Positions 34,340 through 46,561 of a stretch of DNA of 64,000 nt are shown here, piece after piece. The DNA comes from Heterobilharzia americana. Taxonomy: Eukaryota > Platyhelminthes > Trematoda > Strigeidida > Schistosomatidae. Under the pieces are notes generated by a model that was not told where the DNA came from, searched no databases, and worked only from the letters and a program-made list of their open reading frames with translations. Position 1 is the first letter of the stretch. Every line of letters starts with the position of its first letter. Location of the stretch: assembly GCA_944470555.2 (NCBI GenBank), contig OX104130.1, forward strand, positions 70,251,160 through 70,315,159, read 5' to 3'. The translations under genes were made by a program, and so were the position numbers.

Positions 34340-37055
34340 CAGTCCTTAGTCCAGATAAAGAGGGAAGGTCGGGCATAGGGCTAGCAACCCTACCTCGTAA
34401 AACCAATTCAATCCTTAAGCAAACTTCAAAGCACAGAAGAAATATATAAATAAAAATAAATTTATTCTTTGCTGGAATCGGAGGGACAAAATGACGCTAG
34501 TTGGTTAAAGCCTTCGGGAAGCCAATTGGCCGATGTATCTTCTCCCAGTGAAAGCAATAGTAAGCATAAGGACGTAGAATGTCCGCACAATTTTTGGAGA
34601 TAGCAAAGCTGCCCAGACTGCAAAAGAGATCAGAAGTGGATATGCCGACTACTGGACACAAGATTAAGAAGGGGAGCAGATGTATATTCAGACCATTCAC
34701 TATCTAGTGCAAAGAACCTTCCAACTGAAGTTGGAGGTTTTCAAAGTAGCTACTGATAGGCCACAGTTCCGGTTGAACACTCAATCAGAAACCGAAGGAG
34801 AAGCTACAAATGACATCTTCACGTCAGACATCAAAACAAAATGGGAGACATTGAGCAACGTCCCTCAAGGGTCGCGTGTGGAGGAACACTGTAACCCTGT
34901 GAAAGAGAGGTGGAAGGAAACCTCCATGACCGTGTTAGGAAGGAGGATGAAGCTAGACAAGGAATGGATCTCGATGAACAGGTGGAAGTTGATAGAGCAT
35001 GCAGAGGAAGATGGTGAAGCAGAAGACGAATCAAAGCAGTACAGGGATGAACAGCGATAAGAGGAACTGAGTGCAACGTATGAAACACTGGACAAAGAAG
35101 TGAAGAAGAGTGCATGGAAAGGCAAAAGACACTTCTATGACACGCTGGCAAGTGAAGAAGAACAGGCTGCAGGTAGGATAGACCTGATAACACTATATCA
35201 AATAACCAGGTTACTAACTGCGAGGGAAGAGATCAACGCAGATGAAACCAATAGGAGATAGTGACGGACACCTAATTACCGAAGAAGGGAAACAAAGGAA
35301 ACCGTTATCTGAACACTTCAAAGACCTCTTGGATCGACCACCACCTGCAACTCGCCCAGAAATACCACCAGTAGCCCAGCCACAGAGTTACCAGTGAACA
35401 TAAGCTCTGCGACAAAGGCAGAAGTGAACTCCTGAAAGTCATAAAGATGCTGAAATCCAGGAAAACAGCAGGACCACGTGGAATCGCACCAGAGGCACTG
35501 AAAACAGACGCAGAGACAGCAGCGGACATCCTTCCACCACTACTGCAGGAGGTTTGTAAGGAAAGAACGATGCCTACCGATTGGAAGAAGGACTACCTTG
35601 TCAAACTTCCAAACAAAAGTTACCTGAGTCTTTGCAGGAACAGCAGGGAGTCATGCTCCTGTCCACTCAAAGCAAGCAAAATACTATGCCGCACCACACC
35701 GGAGAGATTAAAAGGTGCCCTGGATTCAAAATTACCACCGGAGCTGGCTAGCTGACTGCCTTCAGGAAGAACAAATCATGTGCTAATCAAATTGCAATGC
35801 TATGTTGCCCATCCTTATAGAACAGAGCATAGAATGACTGTCAACTGGATCTCTACCCCGACTTCATCGGTTCTGAAAAGTCCTTCGACAGCGTCAACCG
35901 AGAAGCAATTTGGCAGCTGCTTCAACATTACGGTTTTGGTGCCACAAACCTCTGTCAGCCTCATTCAACAGCTTTATGATGATAATGATGGTGCTACACG
36001 CCAAGTGATTCACAATGGAAAGCTCAGTGATGCCTTTGAAGGGAAGACAGGGGTAAGACGAAGTTGCCATTTACTATGACCGATTGTCTTTCTGATTGCG
36101 GCCGACTGGATGGGGCTGGATCATGCAAAAAACTGTGAGGAGCGAGAAGATTGGCATACGCTGTTTGGAAGATAAAAAGACCTCAGATGAAGATTTTGAA
36201 TTTAGCGATGACGATTTATAGCTAATTTCACACAAGCTCGAAAATCTACAGGCGCAAACTAACAAGTGAGCGGAAGAGGCAAGACAGCGAAGACGGGACT
36301 TCCCCCAGGTGAACGTAGAGAAGACAGGGGGGATGAAGATACCCAACCAACAACAACAACAAGCACCAATCACCATCAACCGAAGTCTAAAGGAAGGTGG
36401 CTTTTCCACCCACCCACCTGCCTACCTACTACATACACACTTACATACATACATACATACCTAGTCAGCATCTTTTTAACTACAGGCGATGGTACAGATG
36501 AGGATGTCAAAGTCAGGATCGGAAAAGCAAGACAGGTCCTCCTTTATTAATCCGAAAAAAGTGTGGAAATCTACTGCACTGCAGTCAGCATCCATATGGT
36601 TCAGAAACTTGACGCGTTGCAAAATTTATTTCCAACAGACTACAAACATGCATCAATAGCTACCGCCTACACGCCCCCGATACTGAAGATCAAATGGACA
36701 GAAAGAATGGGCAATAGGGAACTGTGGCCTGCCAACAAACCAACCAAGAACCTATCGCCCAACAAATATGCAGAAGAAAGTGAAGTTGGGCTGGGTTGGT
36801 CATACACTGAGAAGACCATTTGGAAACATCACGCGTCAGGTTCTGGAATGGAATCCAAAGGGGAACGAAGAGTTGGGCATCCCAGCTAAGAGTGATATGG
36901 AGGAGATGGTGTGAGGAAGAAATAAAAGCTTCTGGGCAGTCATGCAGCCGGGTTGAGAAGGCTACAAAGAAGACAGTGCAATGGCGACGTGCTGCTGAAG
37001 CCCTATGTTTCACCAGGAACCCAAGAGACGTGTAATAATAATATTATTAATAACA
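34340..37055 (+). mobile_element. RTE-clade non-LTR retrotransposon, copy 3 (5' end present, endonuclease deleted)
   Basis: The 5' leader contains GGGCTAGCAACCC then TACCTCGTAAAAC (34378-34403), a small GGG/CCC hairpin of the type often seen in RTE leaders. The endonuclease begins at about 34578 ('NVRTIFGDSKAAQTAKE', its preceding Trp codon changed to stop). At about 34640 the sequence jumps to the stretch equivalent to copy 1 position 645, so most of the endonuclease is missing. RT and C-terminus follow to the TAA-rich tail at 37032-37055. Heavily mutated. Confidence 0.82.
34680..37035 (+). pseudogene. RT and C-terminal region of RTE copy 3
   Basis: 34680-35060 covers the linker ('TKWETLSNVPQGSRVEEH'). 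35447-35755 carries 'KTAGPRGIAPEALKTDAETA' and 'MPTDWKKDYLVKLPNKS'. Motif A is near 35865-35905 with a frame change ('KSFDSVNREAIWQLL'). Motif C reads 'FEFSDDDL' followed by a stop (about 36195-36220). 36820-37035 ends with 'WRRWCEEEIKASG' and 'GNPRDV'-like terminus. Many stops; older than copy 2. Confidence 0.78.
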
Positions 37056-39400
37056 ACACCGGCGTTAATGCCACTGCTCACATTTTTCTTTCGATTTCTT
37101 TTGAATTCATTCATAATTTTAGGTGGCTAGTTACTGGGACACAGGTTATTCTTGATGTGTCTAATTCTCTGCCATAAATTTTCTCCTCTACTACCAGGCT
37201 TTTCTGCCCTACTGCTTAGGCACTTAACTAACCCCAACCCTAGTTGTGATAGGCTGAGATGATTTGATGTTACCTCAGTTCGAGTCGCTTTAGAGTACAA
37301 CAGTATTGCAATCACTTCACAGCATTATGGTTTGGACCGAAACTGATTATCATTTATCCGTTGCTAGTGTGAAGCTGTCCTCCCTTCTGACAGGATTTAT
37401 GTCGGAATTTCTTAGAGAATAGCTTGGTTATCTTAGAGTTCCTTACGCGAGTCTTTAGACCACTGAGTTGCTGAGTACTGGGTGTAAGATTATTCTGTTC
37501 TACTTTTTCATCATCCATACTTTGTGACTCCCTTTAAGTGTTCCACAGAAATGCGTCCAGCAGTTTCGCCAATCCTCTCTGATTTTTCTTGCAAATTTGT
37601 CATGGAGTTTTTAGTAAGTGCCCAGTCGTTCGTGCTGTTGGTTGCCCTTCATTGATTCTTAAGTGGTAGCTTATGTTTTATAAGGTCGCAATCGCTGGAT
37701 TTTAACTAAGTACGATATATCTTGCTGTTTCTACACATGTCGCTGCCGACCATTCGAGACCGCTCACCCATCTACAATTCTCATATCTAACCTAGATCAG
37801 AGTAATCACTATGACTGAGTCAAACAGAACATTTTTCATGTCATGTTAAATCCAGCTTTTTTAAAGTTCACAACTAGTGGTTGTTCAGAAATGGCTGAAT
37901 TAGAAAAGGCGATGCTACGGAAAACTTCCATTTGATTACTTCCTGTAGATAGATCATGAACAATAAAGGAGAATATGCCTATGTTCCGATCAATAAGAGC
38001 AAAATATAGTGTGAATGCCCCCACTGTCTAATCCTCAGTGAACATAGTGTGGGACACGTTCACTCATGCAGTTTTCCTGTAATATCTTCTGAAATTATTT
38101 GACAGGAACAAGTGAGCTGGCGGTAGTATACAGCCAAGGGAAGTAAAGACCGTCTATCAAGACAATTTTAGGAAACTTGTAAATATTGTTGGTAGGGCAA
38201 TAGTTCTGCTACTTTTGGTCGCTTGAGCTTCCATAGAATTCCAGAACTAACGGCTAGAAGACCGAGATAAAACCAGGGCCATGAGGCCCAGCAGCAGCAC
38301 TAGTTGTCGAGTGTGAGGCCGTGATCTACAGGATCGCACGCCTTAGCATCTGACAATAATGGCTTACTCTAGATTAATGGCCATCCAGTTCGGATGCCTG
38401 GATCTTGTGCCGGCGTTCCTCAGGCATGGTATAAACCTGAGGACATCGTCAGCGGAAATGTTCTTTGCCTTAAATGAAGGCCCAGAATTCTGCAGAAACA
38501 ACGAACTGTGACTCGTTGTTTCGCCCAAGCAAATGAAACTCTACAGCGAGATGACGAGGATCAGACTGATAATCTTCAACCAGCAGTAACTGCAGAAATT
38601 GTCTAGGGGAATAAACCCGACTGCTCTGGTGTCACTAGAAGTGACCGGCCAACGGTAATTCCTGCAAACAGCCATCCACCCCCAGTCACCGCATAAATAC
38701 ATCGTGGCAAGAGAAGTACGTTCAACTACCTTAAAACGATGTGGGGGAACTTAGAAGTCGGATGGTGGGGCTAAGATCCTTTCGCTCCCACCTTGTTTCA
38801 AAAACTAAAATCCTTGTCAGAACTCAGTTATCGTCGGGTCTTAGTAGCACTAAGGCGATTATTGACAATACATCTCTGCCCACAGAACACAAGGAATTTA
38901 AAAAGGGACATTGAGCAGCAGTGTATTTCAGTTGCCACTTCAGTGGTGAACAAGGTAGTGACACTGTTTTGACAAGGCTTTCGGACTCCTTCTGGCGCTA
39001 CTTCACGACCAGATACACTAAGCGCTTGACGGGAAGAGCCTATTCATCTCCTCTAAATGGTGAGAAACGGAAGCAATGACTTCTTCAGGTTACATCCGAA
39101 ATGTTGACTATGAGCTAAGACCAGGTTATTATAACAGAAAAGTCTAACGTTTGAGCTCTCAGCCTGCACAGGACAGCTTTAGATAGAGCCGAAGCCTATT
39201 CAAGTTCCGCTAAGTGCAGCCCAAAAGCCTGGATTTTATGAGAATGTCAGCGACGATACCAGCCTCGGAAGGGTTGATAAGCACCAAGACTAGACGGTCC
39301 TATCAACAGCCACCGCCCGTTGGTAGAGAACGAAAGCTAACTGAGAATGCAGTCTGAATCATCTGCTGACGAAGCAGCGTACAACATAACTCAAGCCGAT
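37056..39400. other. No gene recognised; the right part may be 5' PLE-d sequence
   Basis: No motif was readable. 38.1-39.4 kb looks more GC-rich by eye than the flanks and leads without obvious break into the PLE at 39402, so it may include that element's N-terminal and leader region. Confidence 0.35.
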
Positions 39401-39401
39401 C

Positions 39402-40728
39402 GCTGACAATTGCGACATCATCCTTAGTCGTCCTGATAAACGGGGGTGTTGTTCTGATGATTCGCCAAGACTACATCAATGAAATGCTGTTGATTCTCTC
39501 CGACCAAACTAAATCTGATAGACCTGCAGGTGAGGAGAACAGAACGCCCAAAACCGAGATCCAACTGCCAGGCGTCCTGAAGAAGACGAAAGATAATGCA
39601 CTGATTTCCTCTGGTTTGTATAAACTCCTTCGATCCGTTGGTTCGACAGTTCCAGGTTTCTATGGATTGCCGAAAATACATAAGGCAGGATTACCCCTTG
39701 GCAGGGTTTTGGGTATGTCAGGTTCTCCGTATCATTGTATCACCAAGTCGCTAGCTGAAATACTGGAACCGGCTGGAAGACGACTGCCTTTTTGTTGTAT
39801 TCGTGAAATATAAGTTTGCTGACAGTATTAAGGACAACGGCACAATGAGTGGGGTTATTTTTTCGTTTGATGTTAGCTCATAGTTCACCAGCGTGCCACT
39901 CAATGAAACTGCTTCGTACATATGTGATCTCATCGACTGACACAAAATGGAAGCTGGAATTCCAGCAAACTACTTGAGAAAGATGTGGTGGACCTTACTG
40001 GCAAGAAAATACAACTGGGGCTAGAATAAATGGGTTAATTAAATTAACTAAATAGACCTCTGGCTCGCCTCTGGATGCTTTGGGTGTTTGAAGTTCTGTT
40101 TTAACGTCCATGCACCCGGGCAGGCTTGGACGCCATTTCGCGCCTCCTTAGTGCCGGCTGGCAAGCACATACTCTGAGTCCCTAGCTCAGCAATACCAGT
40201 CAGATAAGTTGAACAAACTTTCCCCTCATTCATTACTTTTACATTTACTCTAATTAAATATACCACTACTTCAAATACATTCCCGAACCGGTCCTTTTGA
40301 CTTGCGTTTTGTTATCAGCACTCGCACTTTAGGTAAGGTACCGGTTAGGCAAGTACTAGAGCGCATCAAGTTGAGTACGGTTGGTCAAACTTTGCGGAAT
40401 AGTAACACACGCTCCCTACAGAGCTATTGATGGAATGTATTTTAATGTGCAATCTGCTTTCGACTCTCAGATATGATAAAATTGCGATGGGATCCGTACT
40501 GTGGCCTCGAATGGCAGATTGTTTTAGTCCAAAACCAGAAAATTTTTTTCTTAGGCTAGCTATCAATCATTTTGACATCTATAAACAATATATGGACGAT
40601 AGATTCGTTATTTGCCACTCAGCTATAGACCTGGTTGACATCTTACGCGAGTTTATCAATTCCTACTCAGTGCTGGAATTGACTATCGGAAAAGAAATGG
40701 AATCAGCTATTCCTTCAGTAGATGAGTA
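39402..40728 (+). pseudogene. PLE-d reverse transcriptase
   Basis: 39457-39813 holds 'FYGLPKIHKAGLPLGRVLGM' and 'SGSPYHCITKSLAEILEP', the strongly conserved PLE RT fingers. Motif A follows as 'FSFDVSS*FTSVPL' (about 39860-39905) with a stop inside. After the insert, 40427-40729 gives motif B 'IAMGSVLWPRMADCF' and motif C 'QYMDDRFVI' (about 40588-40612) with both catalytic Asp present. Downstream 'EFINSYSVLELTIGKEMESA' fits the thumb region. Frameshifts, a stop and the insert make it inactive. Confidence 0.8.
40020..40425. mobile_element. Unidentified insertion in PLE-d
   Basis: The PLE reading is lost after 'GIPANYLRK' and resumes at 'LLMECIL' (about 40428). The sequence between has no PLE character, is locally GC-rich (about 40085-40160) and has no ORF or tRNA-like head that I could recognise. 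I infer a short non-autonomous insertion; its type is unknown. Confidence 0.4.
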
Positions 40729-41190
40729 AAAATTGCGCACCATGGTTAGATGTAAATCCATTTTCATTGGTTTACCAGATTTATCACACAGTGTGACACA
40801 GGTCAAAGCAGTCGGCTGGGGTCACTTGGGCTATCCGAACACATAAACATACCCTGGTCAAAATCGGTAGATCCTAGTGGGGTAAGGAACTTAAAAAACC
40901 CGACCATGGTTATGCACACGATTACATACTACTACAAAATGGGATGGGGCAGGATGATAATCCTTAAGGTTGTCACAACAGAGTGGGGGGAGGGATTGGT
41001 ACCTGAATCTTTGTTTACCGAACCAACACCCAGCACATGCAGCAAAAATGGCCCTGTACCCTATCCGGATATATGAAAAATCTTACCATCCACCACCGGC
41101 TTGTCGATAAGAATATGAGAGAAAGACAAGCAAAACCAGCCATCAGCTCAGTTTCCAAAAAGACTTTGTCCATGAATCCGGAATTTAAAG

Positions 41191-41592
41191 GTGGTGCAGT
41201 GTCAGATATACCGAAAAGCTGTCTTTCCGGATCAGTTAGTCAGACTTCACTTGATCTTTATCAGCCGTAAATTGTTCTCCGTTTGTACAAAAGGCAATAT
41301 CCTTCAACAGGCCACCTGCATGTGTATCTACCAGTTCGCCTGCTGCTGTCCAGCAAGATGCATCGACCGTAGTCAGAAGTTGCTGTCAACAAGTATGCGA
41401 GAACATATTCCAGCCCGGTTTTATAAGGGTGAAAGTAAACGCATCAGAAGTTCTGTCTCTGAGCATTTAATGGATTCCAACCATTCTGCTGACCCAAACA
41501 ATGATTTAAAGTTGACTGCCGGATTTTCTCAAACACCTCACGTTTCCCCGTGCTCAGCTTCCAAAAACAGCAGGGGCCCTGTCTGTTCATGA
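41191..41592 (+). pseudogene. PLE-d GIY-YIG-type endonuclease region
   Basis: 'CMCIYQFACCCPARCIDRSQ', then 'STSMREHIPARFYKGESK' and 'RSSVSEHLMDSNHSADPN' reproduce the PLE nuclease: Cys-rich start, the YIGRT core (here CIDRS), R-x3-H and the 'HL.DSNH' block. The core Tyr and Gly are replaced, so catalysis is lost although the frame stays open for 133 codons. Confidence 0.78.
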
Positions 41593-41600
41593 ACTGAGGC

Positions 41601-43657
41601 CTGATCTTCGTGTGCAAAAGAAATATGTAGTCCTTGTCTCTACCTTGACCCTAGGTTACTTCGGTCTTGGTGTGTTTCGTTCATTTTTGGTTTTTTCAAT
41701 TTCCCCTTTTTTTGCCAGAATAATCTTTGTGATCTTATACCGTCATTGTCATTTTATTTTTATGCTTGATTGGTCCCGGTGTCATTTCATTTGATCTTCC
41801 TTGTAACCACAGCTTTCAACAAAACATTCTGGATTTATTCTACTCAACTTACCTAATTGAAGTTATTTATTCCTCTGAATATTTAATCCAAATCTTCCTC
41901 AGGGATTACAGTCTTTAAGTACCATAGATATATATACAAATACATGAATGTACAGCTTGGGAATAATTTTTCTGAAAAGAGACCGCTTCGCTGAATGTCC
42001 TATTTTTGATATCAGAATGGGAATTATGAACGTCGAGAACAGGAGCTTCCAAACTCATCCGGGCAACCGCAATGACTTCACGATTTTTTCTCACCTGAAA
42101 ATTAGCAAACGGTAATCACATCTCTCACACCCGTGTCCACTTAATAATAAGTTGGAAAGCAAGGAACTAAATATAGCCGCCTCAAAAGAACTGTCAAAGC
42201 TTTTCTCTTCTGTGTGTAACGGCAAAACGTTCTTCGAAATCAATCATCTTTGGTTTGACGAGAATAAACACTGGTGCTGATCTCCATAGTTTTAACAGAT
42301 TCTTTAGGCTCAAGGCACATGGTCAAGCATCCAGTTCATTCAGCATTTTGCCGTGTTATGCTGCGCTACTCCTACATGATCCTCTATTCAGCTGGTCACA
42401 GCGCGCCGGAATTTTGGCACGGTCAACCAAGTACACTACCCCATCTGACTACCGTATTGTGTTCTTTTTTGGTCTCACGATCGTCAGTACACAACGAGTA
42501 CGAGTAATTAGTGACTGGTCTTTGAGTCTGCTGAGTCAGCACCAGATCACCACCCTTATTTCTATCATCAGCCCGCGGTTTACCCGAGAGCGCCTGAAGA
42601 GTTTGACAACTCATATCCTGCTTTTCATCCAGGAATGGGAACAAAGATTTATATCTGCGCCTACGGAGTAGATTAAATCCTTGATCGTGGATAGCGCACA
42701 ATCTTTAACTCGATGTTAGGTCACTTTTATAGACCGACTAATTCTGACCCCGGATGATGGAAGGTTGTGTAAAAGCCTATTGAAAACCTACTTGATGGTC
42801 CATTACGGAAAGGATTAGTCCCAAGGAAGTTTTCTGTCAGTAGTTTTAAGAGGCTTTTGAGGATCTCCCAGTGTGACGTTCACCAGAGCGAAAACATTCT
42901 TTAAAAAGCCCATCAGCTAATTGAGGAGAAACTTTCGGACATCTGGCCGGATAGACCATGATCTTTCAGAGAACTACTGTGCGTTAGCAGGCAACCCCTG
43001 ATCCCCTGGACATGGTCAGAATAACCTTGGGTATACGGCACATGAAACTGGATTTCTTTCCCATGGACACCAAAAAGCATTGTAAACCATGGGAAAAATA
43101 AGACTAAGAAAAAACCTAAAGACTTGCTACCGCCCCATATATGCCTGGCGACCAAACGGGTCAGATATGAACAAGGGTTTTATCTACAGCGTTCCGGTTA
43201 CGAGAACCTTGTGCTGACTCAGATGAACAGTCTCGAGGGTAAAGATACTCTCAGTTCTGGTTTCTTATAGACAGAAAACTTGGCAAAACCAGCAACCAAA
43301 CGCAATCCTACTGCTGCAGCCAACTCCGAAGCTTCTAGAGCTGCACATTCTCATTCGCTGTGTCTGTAACAACGTGATTATTATGCGCTACCAGATATCA
43401 GAGGCGAAGCTACTGGCTGAGGAGGATCCCTTGTCATCGTGGCCCCTCGTTAAGCACCGCTCACCGAGAACATAGGAAATGAAATTCTTTCCAATGACCT
43501 CCGCTTAATTTGTAAAAGTGGGTCTGAGAAATCGTGAGGTGACGTTGCCCTTTGCATATGTCCCCTACCGAAAGCCCGAGCGGTTACCTCCACAAGGGTT
43601 ACTACCAACAGCTTACTGCTTCGTCTTAGTAAGGGATACGGTGACCCCTGTGCGGCT
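41601..43657. other. No gene recognised; frames without family resemblance
   Basis: Frames of up to 138 codons (42255-42671) occur on both strands but overlap each other and match nothing that I know. Composition is less AT-rich than the rest by eye, which suggests decayed TE sequence. Confidence 0.35.
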
Positions 43658-44092
43658 TTACACCGCTCTCCGGGAGCCTACGGAGTGCTGAACAAAAACA
43701 TGATGCACTTCATCACAGAAATTGTACATTTGAAATTTCTTCAGGTCCTCACTATGAATAATTTTAACTATTCTGTATCCTTCACCACAAAGAACCCATC
43801 CACCATGAACCGTTCCCCAAGACTTAGAAGCGAGCACGAAGAAAACAGTTGATCTACACCAGCTCATAAAAAGATATTGGATACTAGATCGTGAGATCAG
43901 TGCATATAACTTCCAGAAAAGTATAATACAAAGCAGTCTGCCAATGCATGCTGGAATACATTGCGTCCATCCACTTAGTAAAGTACTAGGTTTGACCAAA
44001 TATCCCAGCCGGCACTTACTTCGTGTGCACTTACCAAATTTTGGATGTCCTCCAAATCTTTTAATTATTTCTGCTACCCGTTCCCACTCCAT
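43658..44092 (-). CDS. Unidentified ORF with possible exon structure
   Basis: A 144-codon minus-strand frame starts at ATG 44092 with 'MEWERVAEIIKRFGGHPKFG'. Directly after these codons is a strong donor-like site (TTTG|GTAAGT at 44035/44034). A pyrimidine-rich acceptor-like site ends at 43823 (TTCTAAG|TCTTGG), followed by 'HGGWVLCGEGYRIVKIIHSE' and 'FCDEVHHVFVQHS'. The two segments look protein-like, but joining at these sites breaks the frame (58-nt first exon, phase 1, against a phase-0 second part). It could be exons of a host gene with an unseen middle exon, or a TE remnant. I do not recognise a family. Confidence 0.25.
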   Translation of the reverse strand: MEWERVAEIIKRFGGHPKFGKCTRSKCRLGYLVKPSTLLSGWTQCIPACIGRLLCIILFWKLYALISRSSIQYLFMSWCRSTVFFVLASKSWGTVHGGWVLCGEGYRIVKIIHSEDLKKFQMYNFCDEVHHVFVQHSVGSRRAV

Positions 44093-44484
44093 TGATTCCT
44101 AATACACAAACGCATGCGGCAATGAAACATGAACGATATGTACGATAGTATTGCCAAATATGGCCTCCTAGAACTTTGGATATAGGTTATTCCAAGACTT
44201 AGGGGGCACTGCCTGCACTAAAGTGTCCACAAATTTGCGAACTTCAGGCGCGTTGCATTCGATTTCGGCTCACTTTGGAAATTTTGACGGTTTCGGGTAG
44301 AACGTTTGGAAATTTCGGAGAATATCAAACGGTTCAAATGGTTAAGACGGTTGTTGACGGAATAGAAGAAGCTTTCGCTTAAATGGCTTTCGCGCCTACA
44401 ATCCGTGGATCACTGCTCCTTTAAGTTGCTAACCTGTTGTACGAGTAAAGAAAGGTGAAAAAGTGATGATTAAAATGTGAAAAT

Positions 44485-45425
44485 TCACTTAGTTCTGGAC
44501 AAACCCCAGACACACATCAAGCGGGTATCCAGTCGGCGTTTAAAAGATTCAGACGAAGTAGCCCGGATCACATCCTCGGGAAGAGCGTTCCAGTGTCTAA
44601 CAACTCCTAGGGAATAGAAGTTGTACCTGACATCCAGTCCGCTATGTTCCAGGCTTAGTTTCTGTACATGCCCTCTAAGATTAGCGTTGCAGGTAAGGTT
44701 TAATAAGTGTCGGAGTGGGTGGCCAGGCGTGCTCAGAATGTTGTAAGTCATTGTCAAGTCACCTCTTAGCCTTCTGTATTCCAGAGGATACGGATCCAAC
44801 GCAACCAGCCGTTCATCGTATGTTTCGGACCTGAGTCCTTGAACAGATTTTGTCGAACGCCTCTGGATGCGTTCTAAGCCCACTTTGTCCTTCTGGAGAT
44901 AAGAGGGGAAGACGATGGTCTCGAACTCCAGGTGAGGCCTTATGAAGCTGTTGAAAATTTGGTGGAGGCATATACGATTGAATTGCCCGAAAATTCGTCT
45001 AAGAGTTACTAACGCCAAGTTCCCACGAAGTGTGTTTCTGTCACAGTTGGCGTAGGATTTTACTTCCTGGGGGACCGATAGGCCCAAATCCTTTTCCGTC
45101 AGTGACGCCTCAAATTCCATGCTGTTGAGGCTATATACACGAGATGCATCATGTTTTACGTGTATTACCTTGCACTTCTCAGGATTAAATTCAAGCCCAT
45201 TGTTGACTGCCCAACTTTGAAGTCAAGTCAGGTCTTCCTGTAGAGAAACGCCGTCTTCACTTCTGATTTCCCCCAGAGTTTCACGTCATCGGCAAAAAGA
45301 AGGATTTCGGAAGAGACCTGTTGAGGCAAGTCGTCTATGTATATCGGAGAAAGGAGGGGCCCTAGTACTGAACCTTGGGGAACACCACTAGGACATTCTG
45401 TTTCTTTAGACACAGAGAAACTCAC
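44485..45425 (-). pseudogene. CR1-like ORF2, RT motifs B and C and C-terminal region
   Basis: 45425-45228 encodes motif B 'SGVPQGSVLGPLL' and motif C 'ILLFADDVKLW' with both Asp intact. After a frame change near 45228, 45120-44485 (211 codons) begins at the 'EKDLGLSV' block, continues with 'RTLRRIFGQF'-type thumb sequence and the Arg-rich 'LERIQRRSTKSVQGLRSETY', and ends with 'RHWNALPEDVIRATSSESFK', the C-terminal signature of CR1 elements. Catalytic residues survive; frame breaks alone separate it from an open frame. Confidence 0.85.
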
Positions 45426-46480
45426 CCGAACTCTAAATGAACTGCCCGTAGATTTGAAGACAGCCGGTCAATGAGCGGAGGTTGAATCCCAATTAATTTT
45501 GGTTTATCGATAAGACAGTCGTGATTAACACGATCAAACGCCTTGGCAAAGTCTAGGTAGATGACGTCAATTTGTCCTTGACGGTCAACAATGCTAGTCC
45601 ACCTATCTACTGTAGCGAGCAAATTGGTAATGCAGGAGTACCCCTTTCGAAATCCACGTTGCTGGGGCGCGGAGAAATTTATCTTTGTGAGGTAATCCCC
45701 CAGTCTATCGTAAATCAAAGACTCCATTACTTTGGAAGGAATGGATAGAAGTGTCACCGGTCTGTACTTCTTTGAATTGCTTCGTTGACCACCTTTGAAG
45801 ATTGGCGTTATGTGGCCCAGCTTCCAAGAGTCAGGTACTATTCGCTGACTCAGAGAACTCTTGACTAACTTACTTAAGGGTCCGGACAAGATCGAGGCTC
45901 CCTCTCGCAGTAACACCGGATGGATTTCATCTGGTCCCGAAGATGTGTCTCTGGTGAGCAGTAGCATTTTGCGCTGTACTAGCTCAACGCTTAGGTCGAC
46001 CACTGAGAGTCCTACTTCGTTAGTGGGATATTTGTAAGCTCCTGAGTAGGTGGACGATGACGAAAAGATTTGCAGATGCCGGTCGGCCAAGAGTTCAGCT
46101 GCTTCAGTGTCACTAATAGTCACTCCGTTCGCACCCAGTAGTTGAGTGACCCCCGCCTTGGCCTGCTGGAATGGAGCAGCGTAGCGGAAGAGACTTCTCG
46201 GGCTGGACACAAACATGTTTGTGAGTCTGACTTGATGCCACTGCCAGTCGACTCTCAAAGCCTCCGCACACATGTTTCCTGTCTGTTTGAAATGTCTGTA
46301 GGTACATTCAGTGCCAATCCTTTTGTGTTCAGCCCAGTGATGTCTCTTTAGCTTAGGTAGTTTGCGAGTGTGGTTCCTTGTTACCTTAGGTAACTTGAGG
46401 CACTTTGGCCTCGAAAGTGGAACAGACTGGCTGGCCGCATGCATGGTCTTGTCAAGTATGAATTCCCAATGGGTGTTCAT
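45422..46480 (-). pseudogene. CR1-like ORF2, linker and RT fingers/palm (motif A)
   Basis: A 352-codon open frame. The first half is the basic linker ('KRHHWAEHKRIGTECTYRHF'). From about residue 180 come 'SSGPDEIHPVLLREGASIL', 'PDSWKLGHITPIFKGGQRSN', 'KYRPVTLLSIPSKVMESLI', 'QRGFRKGYSCITNLL' and motif A 'IDVIYLDFAKAFDRVNHDCL'. The catalytic Asp of motif A is intact. It ends at a frame change just before motif B, which lies in the overlapping frame to the left. Confidence 0.88.
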
Positions 46481-46561
46481 ATCTTGCCATGCATGGCCAA
46501 CTTCCCAATCTGTCTGTTCCAGTGAGGTTAGAAGAGCAGAAGTGTTGAGTCGTTTAAAGTT

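Larger units (their letters stand above)
39402..41600 (+). mobile_element. Penelope-like element PLE-d (+), interrupted
   Basis: Plus strand: 'DIILSRPDK' then 'GVVLMIRQDYINEM', the RT core, and a GIY-YIG-type end. It differs in sequence from PLE-c ('GVVLM' here, 'RIIVVM' there), so at least two PLE families are present. About 400 bp of unrelated sequence (40020-40425) splits the RT before motif B. Confidence 0.78.

Noticed and set aside
42255..42671. 138-codon plus-strand ORF
   Set aside because: Overlapped by a comparable minus-strand frame, no recognisable family, in a stretch that looks like decayed repeat.
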